The notes under the pieces were generated by a model. The model did not search any database. It was not told where the DNA came from and worked only from the letters and a program-made list of their open reading frames with translations. Shown here piece by piece: positions 7,640-13,522 of a stretch of DNA of 13,522 nt; position 1 is the first letter of the stretch; each line of letters starts with the position of its first letter. The position numbers and the translations under genes are program-made. Source of the stretch: an uncultured bacterium (GTDB taxonomy: Bacteria; Hydrogenedentota; Hydrogenedentia; Hydrogenedentales; SLHB01); the NCBI GenBank assembly GCA_937928585.1, contig CALEZK010000604.1, positions 1 through 13,522 on the forward strand. Reading direction: 5' to 3'.

Positions 7640-8929
7640 ATGACCATGTTGACCCGCATCGTTCTATGTATCTTTGGAGTAACTGCGATGATCGCACTCG
7701 CGAATCCCGCATTGGCCGAACTCAAGGTCGGCGCAGCGGCAAAAGTTCTCACGCCCGATCCGCTGCTTCCGATTTCCGGCGGCACCGGGCCCGCGAAACC
7801 GGCGAAGGAAAAGAAAGGCGAACTCGAAGCCCGCGCGCTCGTTATCGAAAACAGCGGCACGAAGGTCGCCATCGTCAGTGTTCCCTACCTTGGCTTTCCG
7901 GCAACCTTGATCAACAAGGTCCGCGCGCAGGTGGACGGCATCAAGCCGGAGAACATCATCGTCGGCGCTACGCACACGCACAGCGGACCCGACATGTACG
8001 CGTTCCCCATCAATGAGAAGGGCGAAACCCAGGCCGATCTCAAGTACATCGAGAAGGCTTGCGGTCTCATCGCCGATTGCATCAACGAAGCAAACGGTAA
8101 ACTCGCGCCCGCGGCCGCTAAAATCGCCGAAGGCGAAGCCGCCGAGAAAATTGCCTACAACTATTACGCGCCGAATCTCTACGACCGCCGTTGTAATGTC
8201 ATTCAATTCATCGGTGCGGACGAAAAAGCAATTGCCACGCTGGTGAACTACGCGATTCACCCCGAAGTGCTCGGCTCCGGACAAGGGATCTGCAGCCCCG
8301 ACATGGTCGGCCCGCTTCAGGATCGCATCGCTGAACAGGGCGGCGGGATCTGCGTCTTCATGAATGGCGCCGTCGGTGGCATGGTCACCGCGGACTGCCG
8401 TCCCGCGACCTGGCCCGAAGGGGACGACGTGCAGACCTGGGAAGAGTGCATCCGCATTGGCAACCTTCTGGCAGACGAAGCGCTCCGCATCGTAAAGGAC
8501 GCGCCAGTGCAAAAAGACCCACAACTCTATTGCGCTGCGAAGAAAGTCACCTTCCCGATTGAATCCGAAATGATGCTGTTCATTCTCGCGAAGTCGCCCC
8601 TGAAGTCGGAGACCAATCCGGACGGCTCGATCTCCACGCAGGTAAACCTGATCAACTTCGGCACTGCCCAGATGCTGACCATACCGGGCGAAGCCCTGCC
8701 GAATATCGGCTTCTATCTCAAACGCAAAATGCACGGCGAACAGAATTTCCTGTTCGGCCTTACCAACGACGCCTTCGGCTACATCCTCACCAAAGAGGAC
8801 TTCAACAGCTTCAAACGGTACGACTACATCAGCGAGACATCGCTCGGCGAGTCGACCGGCCCGATTTACATTGATGAGAGCCTGAAATTCGTTGAGGAGA
8901 GCCCGCGCCCGACGAAGGCGGCTTCCTAA
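7640..8929 (+). CDS. Exported neutral/alkaline ceramidase-like hydrolase
   Basis: Exported zinc hydrolase of 429 residues related to the N-terminal catalytic domain of neutral/alkaline ceramidases, which cleave the amide bond of ceramide. A signal peptide (about residues 1-26, ending NPALA before ELKVG) predicts export. The motif ATHTHSGPD at 110-118 (His112, His114), AIHPE with His207, PGE with Glu351 and Tyr381 in DAFGYI match the order of the zinc and active-site residues of Pseudomonas ceramidase (two His regions, Glu, Tyr). The protein is much shorter than that enzyme (about 670 residues) and lacks the C-terminal Ig-like domain, as do many related environmental proteins of unknown substrate. 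Start: ATG at 7640 or the in-frame ATG at 7646; AAGAGG (7631-7636) fits the second better. Single gene, ended by a strong terminator. Whether ceramide is the substrate is open. Confidence 0.85.
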   Translation: MTMLTRIVLCIFGVTAMIALANPALAELKVGAAAKVLTPDPLLPISGGTGPAKPAKEKKGELEARALVIENSGTKVAIVSVPYLGFPATLINKVRAQVDGIKPENIIVGATHTHSGPDMYAFPINEKGETQADLKYIEKACGLIADCINEANGKLAPAAAKIAEGEAAEKIAYNYYAPNLYDRRCNVIQFIGADEKAIATLVNYAIHPEVLGSGQGICSPDMVGPLQDRIAEQGGGICVFMNGAVGGMVTADCRPATWPEGDDVQTWEECIRIGNLLADEALRIVKDAPVQKDPQLYCAAKKVTFPIESEMMLFILAKSPLKSETNPDGSISTQVNLINFGTAQMLTIPGEALPNIGFYLKRKMHGEQNFLFGLTNDAFGYILTKEDFNSFKRYDYISETSLGESTGPIYIDESLKFVEESPRPTKAAS

Positions 8930-8946
8930 CTGCTAATTCTGCGAAA

Positions 8947-8990
8947 AATGGGCGGGTCGGACTGGTTCTGGCCCGCCCATTAAAGTTTTT
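8947..8990 (+). terminator. Intrinsic terminator after the ceramidase-like gene
   Basis: ATGGGCGGGTCG (8948-8959) pairs with TGGCCCGCCCAT (8969-8980), a 12-bp stem with one G-U pair and a 9-nt loop, followed by TAAAGTTTTT. It starts 17 bp after the stop codon. Confidence 0.9.
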
Positions 8991-9008
8991 GACGCCACCT
9001 GCCGAAAG
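8981..9008 (+). promoter_or_regulatory. FliA/SigD (flagellar sigma) type promoter for the YjfB-like gene
   Basis: TAAAGTTT (8981-8988) and GCCGAAAG (9001-9008), separated by 12 bp, closely match the sigma-28 consensus TAAAGTTT-N11-GCCGATAA, and also the Bacillus SigD form TAAA-N14-16-GCCGATAT (here N16). The expected start of transcription is near 9014-9016. The upstream element coincides with the T-tract of the preceding terminator. The downstream gene belongs to a family associated with motility, which supports the call. Confidence 0.6.
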
Positions 9009-9014
9009 ATCGTT

Positions 9015-9047
9015 CGGATAAGAACGGTATCCGCCAGCATCCGGATA
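9015..9047 (+). promoter_or_regulatory. Leader with two mutually exclusive hairpins
   Basis: TATCCG at 9028-9033 can pair either with CGGATA at 9015-9020 (7-nt loop) or with the identical CGGATA at 9042-9047 (8-nt loop). The second hairpin ends two bases before the Shine-Dalgarno sequence. Six-bp stems are weak, so a regulatory role is only a possibility. Confidence 0.3.
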
Positions 9048-9048
9048 T

Positions 9049-9054
9049 GGAGGT
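9049..9054 (+). promoter_or_regulatory. Ribosome binding site fixing the start of the YjfB-like gene
   Basis: GGAGGT followed by four bases and ATG at 9059. The earlier in-frame ATG at 9047 overlaps this site and has no ribosome site of its own, so 9059 is the start. Confidence 0.85.
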
Positions 9055-9058
9055 CCTT

Positions 9059-9250
9059 ATGGCTGGAGTAGACAGCATAGCCGCCGGCGTCACCGGCGGA
9101 TCGAGCGCTGAACTCGCAGTCGCGTATCAGGCAGCGATCCTGAAGAAACAGATCGCGGCCGTCCGCGACGTCGGCACTGCGGCCCTGACACTCATTCAGT
9201 CCGTCGTCGCCGATCCCAGCGTAGGTCAGAATCTCGACGTAGCGGCATAA
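9059..9250 (+). CDS. YjfB-family putative motility protein
   Basis: Small protein of 63 residues starting MAGVDSIAAGV, with a central amphipathic helix AVAYQAAILKKQIAAV and a C-terminus VGQNLDVAA. The size, the LKK in the middle of the helix and the G.N.DV.A ending match the YjfB family (putative motility protein), whose Bacillus subtilis member is, to my knowledge, controlled by the flagellar sigma factor SigD. The molecular role is unknown; no signal peptide or membrane span is seen. It is a self-contained transcription unit: sigma-28-type promoter, GGAGGT ribosome site 4 bp before ATG, and an intrinsic terminator 26 bp after the stop. It is isolated from other flagellar genes here, so its link to motility rests on family resemblance and promoter. 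Confidence 0.8.
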   Translation: MAGVDSIAAGVTGGSSAELAVAYQAAILKKQIAAVRDVGTAALTLIQSVVADPSVGQNLDVAA

Positions 9251-9276
9251 AACCGCGCAATAGCTCGCATCCAAAG

Positions 9277-9309
9277 CGGCTGGTCAAAATCAACGACCGG
9301 CCGTTTTTT
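9277..9309 (+). terminator. Intrinsic terminator after the YjfB-like gene
   Basis: CGGCTGGTC (9277-9285) pairs with GACCGGCCG (9295-9303), nine pairs with one G-U, loop of nine, followed by six T (9304-9309). Confidence 0.92.
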
Positions 9310-9342
9310 GCTTTTCGGCGGTCCAGCGGAGAAACTTCCGTC

Positions 9343-9690
9343 ATGGGCAAGTTTGGCGTATCACAGGCGAAGGAACTCGAACTTGCCCGTCGCATGGAAT
9401 CCTGCGGCCTCCGCGAATCCGACCTCACCGAACAATTCACCCGCGCCAGCGGCCCGGGAGGCCAACACGTCAACAAGACCCAAACCGGAGTGCTCCTCGT
9501 GCATGTTCCGACCGGGCTTGAAGTCAAAATGACGAAGGAACGATCCCAATCGCTCAATCGTTTTTTCGCCCGCCGGCGCCTCTGCGAACTTCTAGAAGCC
9601 AAAACACTCGGTCAGGAAAGCCCCGAAGCAAAACGCATCGCCAGAATCCGCAAACAAAAAGATCGCCGCCGCCGCCGCACCGACCAGTAG
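9343..9690 (+). CDS. Short GGQ peptide-chain-release-factor-like protein
   Basis: Basic cytoplasmic protein of 115 residues that consists only of the release-factor catalytic domain. SGPGGQHVNK at 36-45 holds the GGQ tripeptide (39-41), which triggers peptidyl-tRNA hydrolysis in the ribosomal peptidyl-transferase centre. The following stretches PTGLEVKMTKERSQSLNR and ARRRL fit the short 'release factor-like' family seen in several bacterial phyla. The codon-recognition domains of RF1/RF2 are absent, and the end is very basic (RKQKDRRRRRT), recalling the tail of ArfB that enters the empty mRNA channel. A role in rescue of stalled ribosomes is therefore likely, but it may be a separate subfamily from ArfB, with a longer N-terminus before GGQ. 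ATG at 9343 is preceded by GGAGA about 10 bp upstream. It lies 33 bp after a terminator, so its promoter must overlap that terminator or it depends on read-through. Confidence 0.88.
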   Translation: MGKFGVSQAKELELARRMESCGLRESDLTEQFTRASGPGGQHVNKTQTGVLLVHVPTGLEVKMTKERSQSLNRFFARRRLCELLEAKTLGQESPEAKRIARIRKQKDRRRRRTDQ

Positions 9691-9721
9691 CCCGCAGGAT
9701 CGTTCACTGGCGTGGTTACAT

Positions 9722-9828
9722 CCCCCGGCGCTTCGCGCCACCCCCTTCTAAGGAGGATGAATGTTACGATCGATTGCGAATTACGATCACGAGCAGGAGC
9801 ACGATTACGGGCACGAAAGAACCAAGGC
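9722..9828. repeat. Repeat-like intergenic DNA with hairpins and a 24-bp direct repeat
   Basis: GGCGC-TTC-GCGCC (9727-9739) forms a compact hairpin, followed by CCCCTTCTAAGGAGG with its own dyad symmetry, and then by two imperfect units 24 bp apart starting ATTACG (9780 and 9804; ATTACGATCACGA and ATTACGGGCACGA). This composition resembles dispersed intergenic elements in environmental bacterial genomes. The good ribosome-site-like AAGGAGG within it precedes an ORF judged not to be real. Confidence 0.4.
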
Positions 9829-9896
9829 ATTGCGGCGGCGGGAATGGGGTCTGTGCGATGATACGGTAGTTGTTGTTCTAACGTTGTTTGTTCTTG

Positions 9897-9903
9897 AAGG
9901 GGG
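9897..9903 (+). promoter_or_regulatory. Ribosome binding site fixing a GTG start at 9909
   Basis: AAGGGGG lies five bases before GTG at 9909. The frame also extends to a TTG at 9888, but that would place these bases inside the gene and add residues ahead of a well-formed signal peptide. Confidence 0.7.
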
Positions 9904-9908
9904 TTGCT

Positions 9909-12611
9909 GTGCGGTTTCTTTGTTGCTTGTCGCTGATCGTTAGTCTTGCTTCCGCGGATACGGTTTCTCCGGGCGTGGAATGGGAAGCGCGCGATGCGGC
10001 GTCGCTTGGTGTTGATGCGCGGGCCTTGGATTCGATAGCCGATTTGCTGGGCGGACGCGGATGCATTATCAAAGACGGTTACGTGATCAAATCGTGGGGC
10101 CGCCAGGAAGAGGTTGGCGATTGGGCTTCGTCGGCGAAGCCGGTGTTGAGCACGCTGTTGTTTTTCGCGATTGAAGAGGGGTTGGTGAAAAACGTCGATC
10201 AGCGGATTGCCGATTTCGGTTGGGAGTTGAAGCCAAAAGACGCAACCATGACGTTTCGACACCTGGGCGCGATGACGGGCGGGTACGCGCGACCTGAAGC
10301 GCCTGGCGAGGCTTGGGCGTATAACGATTATGCGATTCAGCTTTATCAAAAGACCTTGTTCGAGAAAGTTTTCAAGGCGGATGCAAAGACGGTTGCGGAT
10401 CATTCGGAGCGGTTGGGCGCGCTGCAATTTCAGGATGGGTTGGAATGGACGGAGCGCGCGCGGTTGCGCGCTTCAGTGCGAGACTTTGCGCGGATTGGCT
10501 GGTTCTGGCTGAATCGTGGCGCGTGGAACGGCGAGCAGGTGTTGCCGAAACGGTATTTCACGAAATACTGCAAACCGTTCGCAAAGGCGAATCTCGCGTT
10601 GTCCGAAGGCAAAGAGACAGACGACTACCTTTCCATCGGCACGTATGGCGGAGGTTCGAATCATTTCAGCGATGCGGGACCGGGCATTTACGGTTTTAAC
10701 TGGTGGTTCAATGGCTATGGCCCGTCGCACACGGACGCGCGCATGTGGCCGGATGCGCCGAAGGACACCTTCATCTCGCTTGGCGCGCGTGGCAATTCGT
10801 GCGCGATCATTCCGAGTTTGAATGTGGTGTTGGCGTGCGCGCAGGGCGATTGGCAGGACCACAAACCCGGCCCGCGCGACTCGAACATGAATCGCGCGTT
10901 GGGTCAACTCGCCCGGGCATGCGGGTATGCGCCGGAGAAGAAAGTTTCGCACCGCAAGTGGCAAACGGTGACCCTTTCATTCGACGCCGGGGAAGTGACG
11001 GGGGAGACCGCTACGCCGAATCCGTTTACGGACTTTCGGCTTGACGTAACGTTTACGCATGGCGATGAGACTGTTGTCGTGCCGGGGTACTTTGCGGCAG
11101 ACGGCAACGCGGCGGAAACCAGCGCCGACAGCGGTTCCGTGTGGCGCGTTCATTTCATGCCGCACGCGGAAGGCAGGTGGAACTATCGCGCGTCGTTCAG
11201 GACGGGCGAAAACATTGCGATGTCCGAAGTTGCAGACGCCGGCGCGGCGACGGGATTCGACGGCGAATCTGGATCGTTTACGGTCGGGCCGGCTGATGTG
11301 CTTGCAGACGGATTCTATCGGACGGGCGCGCTGCAGTACGTGGGGGAAAGGTATCTGCAATTCGCGGAGACGAAGTCCTACTACCTGAAAGGCGGCGCGG
11401 ATAGTCCGGAGAATTTTCTGGCGTTTGCCGACTTTGACGGCACGAAGCCTACGCACCGGTACGAGCCGCATGCGCGCGACGCGCGCGCCGGGGATCCGGT
11501 GTGGCAGGGCGGCAAAGGCAGGAACATCTTCGGCGCGTTGAACTACCTCGCGAGCGAGAAGATGAATGTCGTTTACTTTCTGACGATGAACGTAAAGGGT
11601 GACGGCAAAGACGTGTGGCCGTGGACGAGCGACGCCGAGCGGTATCGGATCGATTGCAGCAAGCTCGATCAGTGGGAGGTCGTTTTTTCGCACATGGATC
11701 GGCTTGGGCTGATGATGCATGTGGTGTTGCAGGAACAGGAAAACGATCAACTGCTGGACGGCGGCGAACTGGGGCCGGAGCGCCGCCTGTATCACCGCGA
11801 GATCGTGGCACGGTTTGCGCATCATCCCGCGGTGGTCTGGAACGTCGGCGAAGAAAACACGAACACCAACGAACAACGAATAGCGTTTGCCGATCACCTG
11901 CGCGCGCTGGATCCGTATGACCATCCGATCGTGATCCATACGTTTCCTCGGCAGCGCGCGGAGGTCTACACGGCGATGCTCGGGGTGAAAAACATCGACG
12001 GGCCATCGCTACAGCTTGGGCGCATGACGGAGACCTATGACGAGACGGTGAAATGGATCGCGGCGTCGCGCGATGCAGGCAAGCAATGGTTTGTGTGCAA
12101 CGACGAGATCGGGCCGGCGCGCGTCGGCGTCGCGCCGGATTCGATTGATCCCGAGCACAATGAAGTGCGGCAGCATGCGTTGTGGGGCAATCTGATGGCG
12201 GGCGGTTCCGGCGCGGAATGGCTGTTCGGCGTGGGCAACCCGCATGATGACATTGATTGCGAAGATTGGCGGACGCGCGATTTCATGTGGGACCAGACGC
12301 GGCACGCGCTGACATTTTTCAAGGGGCTGCCGTTTCCGGAAATGAACGTCGCGACTGACGTGGTGCAGGGCGGGGCCGCGTGGTGCATTGCGAAGCCGGG
12401 CGAATGCTATGCGATCTATGCCTGGCCGGCGACGGGCCTTTCGGTGACGCTGCCGAAGGGCACGTATCGCGCGTACTGGTTCAATCCGCGCAATGGCGAT
12501 GGTCCGGTCAATGGCGTGACCATCAAAGGTGGCGCCGCGCAATCACTGGGCGATCCGCCTGCGGACGCGGACAAAGACTGGGCGATCGCAATCAAGCGAT
12601 CAGGGAAGTGA
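9909..12611 (+). CDS. Exported fusion: beta-lactamase-fold serine hydrolase + DUF5060/glycosidase-like enzyme
   Basis: Exported protein of 900 residues joining two enzymes. A signal peptide (1-16, ending SLASA) comes first. Residues about 20-345 are a class C beta-lactamase/esterase-like hydrolase: SSAK at 74-77 is the SxxK nucleophile motif, and YND at 138-140 sits where YxN is usual. Residues about 349-455 are a DUF5060-type beta-sandwich. About 465-815 is a TIM-barrel glycosidase-like region of the DUF4038/GH140 kind: LKGGADSPENFLAFADFDGT is a signature, WNVGEEN (Glu648/Glu649) is the likely acid/base and NDEIGP (Glu733) the likely nucleophile. About 817-900 resembles the putative collagen-binding C-terminal domain found on such enzymes (YWFNPRNGDG). 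The frame is continuous with uniform codon use, so the fusion is not a frameshift artefact. Likely role: degradation of an extracellular polysaccharide, with the hydrolase perhaps removing an ester. Substrate unknown. The gene ends 6 bp from the convergent McsB-like gene. Confidence 0.82.
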   Translation: MRFLCCLSLIVSLASADTVSPGVEWEARDAASLGVDARALDSIADLLGGRGCIIKDGYVIKSWGRQEEVGDWASSAKPVLSTLLFFAIEEGLVKNVDQRIADFGWELKPKDATMTFRHLGAMTGGYARPEAPGEAWAYNDYAIQLYQKTLFEKVFKADAKTVADHSERLGALQFQDGLEWTERARLRASVRDFARIGWFWLNRGAWNGEQVLPKRYFTKYCKPFAKANLALSEGKETDDYLSIGTYGGGSNHFSDAGPGIYGFNWWFNGYGPSHTDARMWPDAPKDTFISLGARGNSCAIIPSLNVVLACAQGDWQDHKPGPRDSNMNRALGQLARACGYAPEKKVSHRKWQTVTLSFDAGEVTGETATPNPFTDFRLDVTFTHGDETVVVPGYFAADGNAAETSADSGSVWRVHFMPHAEGRWNYRASFRTGENIAMSEVADAGAATGFDGESGSFTVGPADVLADGFYRTGALQYVGERYLQFAETKSYYLKGGADSPENFLAFADFDGTKPTHRYEPHARDARAGDPVWQGGKGRNIFGALNYLASEKMNVVYFLTMNVKGDGKDVWPWTSDAERYRIDCSKLDQWEVVFSHMDRLGLMMHVVLQEQENDQLLDGGELGPERRLYHREIVARFAHHPAVVWNVGEENTNTNEQRIAFADHLRALDPYDHPIVIHTFPRQRAEVYTAMLGVKNIDGPSLQLGRMTETYDETVKWIAASRDAGKQWFVCNDEIGPARVGVAPDSIDPEHNEVRQHALWGNLMAGGSGAEWLFGVGNPHDDIDCEDWRTRDFMWDQTRHALTFFKGLPFPEMNVATDVVQGGAAWCIAKPGECYAIYAWPATGLSVTLPKGTYRAYWFNPRNGDGPVNGVTIKGGAAQSLGDPPADADKDWAIAIKRSGK

Positions 12612-12617
12612 TCGGGA

Positions 12618-13522
12618 TTATGAAAAGCTGCCGCGGAACAGATCCGCGCGCGCAATGCTGAGCGCGAGGTCGTCGCTGGCGGCGCCGAGCTTGCATTCGA
12701 TGTGCGCGGGCTGACTGGTAACAAGCACTTCGTCGAGTATCGGATAGTTCAAAGACTCGACCTGCGCGGTGGCAACGCCGAGGCGTATGGACGACAGCAG
12801 CGAGAGGCCTTCGCGGAAGTCGAGCAGGCGCGCGCCGCGCGCGACGCCCAATGCCCTGCCGACGCGATCGGACAGGGCGGCGGCATTATCCGTGCTCATG
12901 GCTTCTCGCGCATTGCGTTCGTGCGTTCGAACGCCAATGGCAAGCGTGCGCAGGTGAAACGCGATTTCGCCCTCACTGCGGCCAAGGGTGCCGCGATTCG
13001 TGAGGACATAGAAATTACCCGCAGCGTCAGTGACGCCATCAAACACGCCGTCGAGGGTGTGATGTTCGGCGCGGACGTTTTGTTCGACGTCGAACACGCG
13101 CTTGTTGGCCGCGACAGCGGGCAGGTGCAGGGTGGCGGTGAGTTTGAGGCCCGTGCCGACTTCATCGAGCGATGACGTCAGGAAACCCCGCTTCTCGTGA
13201 TACGCGTAGTCAAGGGAAAGGGCGAGCGCGTCATCAAGCTGGCTGAGGGTCTGCCACACTTCATCGGGCTGCAGCCCACCGGCGAATGCGCACAGGCGCA
13301 GGTGATCGCGCTCGTTTACGAGAATGCTGTAGCTCTGATCGTTTGCGATAAAGACGCCGCGCGGTCCGCGGCCTTCAATGAGTTGGCGCGTGATGAGGTG
13401 GCGCTCGATCAACATGCGAAGTTCGCGCACGTGCAGTTCAGTGACGGCGACGTAGGTGCCGGACGCGTTGAGCCCGGCGGTTTCAATCGCGGCCAGGGCG
13501 CGCTCCTGCACGGCGTCGGTGG
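12618..13522 (-). CDS. mcsB: McsB-like (protein arginine kinase family) protein, probably catalytically inactive; N-terminus outside window
   Basis: ATP:guanido phosphotransferase-family protein; McsB phosphorylates arginines to mark proteins for ClpCP. Numbering is from GTG 13511; the frame runs off the window and about 50 N-terminal residues are missing. Recognisable blocks are VNERDHLRL (65-73), GFLTSS (109-114), VGTGL (118-122), LHLPA (129-132), AAGNFYVLTNRGTLGRSEGEI (from 163), SIRLGV and VTSQPAH. Compared from memory with Bacillus subtilis McsB, the stretch from E121 to E212 aligns without gaps (offset 53), and key residues are changed: E121 to Arg68, C167 to Ser114, R176 to Lys123, R207 to Asp154, E212 to Gly159; only R125 (Arg72) is kept. 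The C-terminal phosphoarginine-binding pair R337/D338 also appears replaced. It may be a pseudokinase with a structural or regulatory role. Any mcsA would be upstream, beyond the window; clpC is not immediately downstream, where the convergent hydrolase fusion ends. Confidence 0.85.
   Translation of the reverse strand, partial: TDAVQERALAAIETAGLNASGTYVAVTELHVRELRMLIERHLITRQLIEGRGPRGVFIANDQSYSILVNERDHLRLCAFAGGLQPDEVWQTLSQLDDALALSLDYAYHEKRGFLTSSLDEVGTGLKLTATLHLPAVAANKRVFDVEQNVRAEHHTLDGVFDGVTDAAGNFYVLTNRGTLGRSEGEIAFHLRTLAIGVRTHERNAREAMSTDNAAALSDRVGRALGVARGARLLDFREGLSLLSSIRLGVATAQVESLNYPILDEVLVTSQPAHIECKLGAASDDLALSIARADLFRGSFS

Noticed and set aside
7664..8734. Minus-strand open frame (356 codons) opposite the ceramidase-like gene
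   Set aside because: Arg/Phe/Asp-rich shadow; the plus-strand product has a signal peptide and catalytic motifs.
9780..9828. Two ATTACG units as a possible CRISPR array
   Set aside because: Only two short imperfect units with no regular spacers.
9761..9943. 60-codon plus-strand ORF with an AAGGAGG ribosome-like site
   Set aside because: The site and first codons are repeat-like DNA, and its 3' part overlaps the signal peptide of the fusion gene in another frame.
10977..11939. Minus-strand open frame (320 codons) opposite the hydrolase/glycosidase fusion
   Set aside because: Shadow of the long plus-strand gene; no recognisable domain or ribosome site.

Overview
The window looks like a piece of chromosome from a free-living, moderately GC-rich bacterium. 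Large secreted enzymes, a ceramidase-like hydrolase, a DUF5060 glycosidase-like protein, an McsB-family protein and a short GGQ release-factor-like protein are together typical of environmental Planctomycetota/Hydrogenedentota/PVC-type genomes. That placement is inference; there is no rRNA or other phylogenetic marker here, and no tRNA, CRISPR array or prophage was seen.

Layout. (1) 1-2926 (+): 3' part of a large secreted zinc metalloprotease of the reprolysin (M12B) type, with two tandem Ig-like repeats and a cysteine-rich tail; parts of it are more AT-rich than the rest. (2) 2941-3216: a 276-bp non-autonomous IS5-type element with near-perfect terminal inverted repeats, a TA target duplication and the fused ends of an internally deleted transposase. 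(3) 3217-3500: a non-coding stretch with a perfect 14-bp palindrome resembling a LacI-family operator, then an FdhF/YdeP-type molybdopterin oxidoreductase (3501-5705, +). (4) 5719-7038 (-): a HlyC/CorC (CNNM + CBS) membrane protein, convergent with the oxidoreductase. (5) 7039-7639: about 600 bp without a convincing gene. (6) 7640-8929 (+): exported neutral-ceramidase-like hydrolase ending in a strong intrinsic terminator. (7) 9059-9250 (+): a small YjfB-family motility protein, preceded by a FliA/SigD-type promoter whose upstream element lies in the T-tract of that terminator, and followed by its own terminator. (8) 9343-9690 (+): short GGQ release-factor-like protein. (9) about 9722-9828: repeat-like non-coding DNA. 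(10) 9909-12611 (+): a 900-residue exported fusion of a beta-lactamase-fold serine hydrolase to a DUF5060/glycosidase-like enzyme. (11) 12618 to the right edge (-): an McsB (protein arginine kinase) relative, truncated by the window.

The genes do not form one pathway; they are mostly single transcription units separated by terminators or convergent ends. The most notable points are the McsB relative, which has lost almost all known catalytic and phosphoarginine-binding residues in a gap-free alignment and so looks like a pseudokinase; the serine hydrolase/glycosidase fusion; the flagellar-sigma promoter with switchable leader hairpins before the YjfB gene; and the internally deleted IS5-type element. 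No multi-gene novel defence or biosynthetic system is visible.
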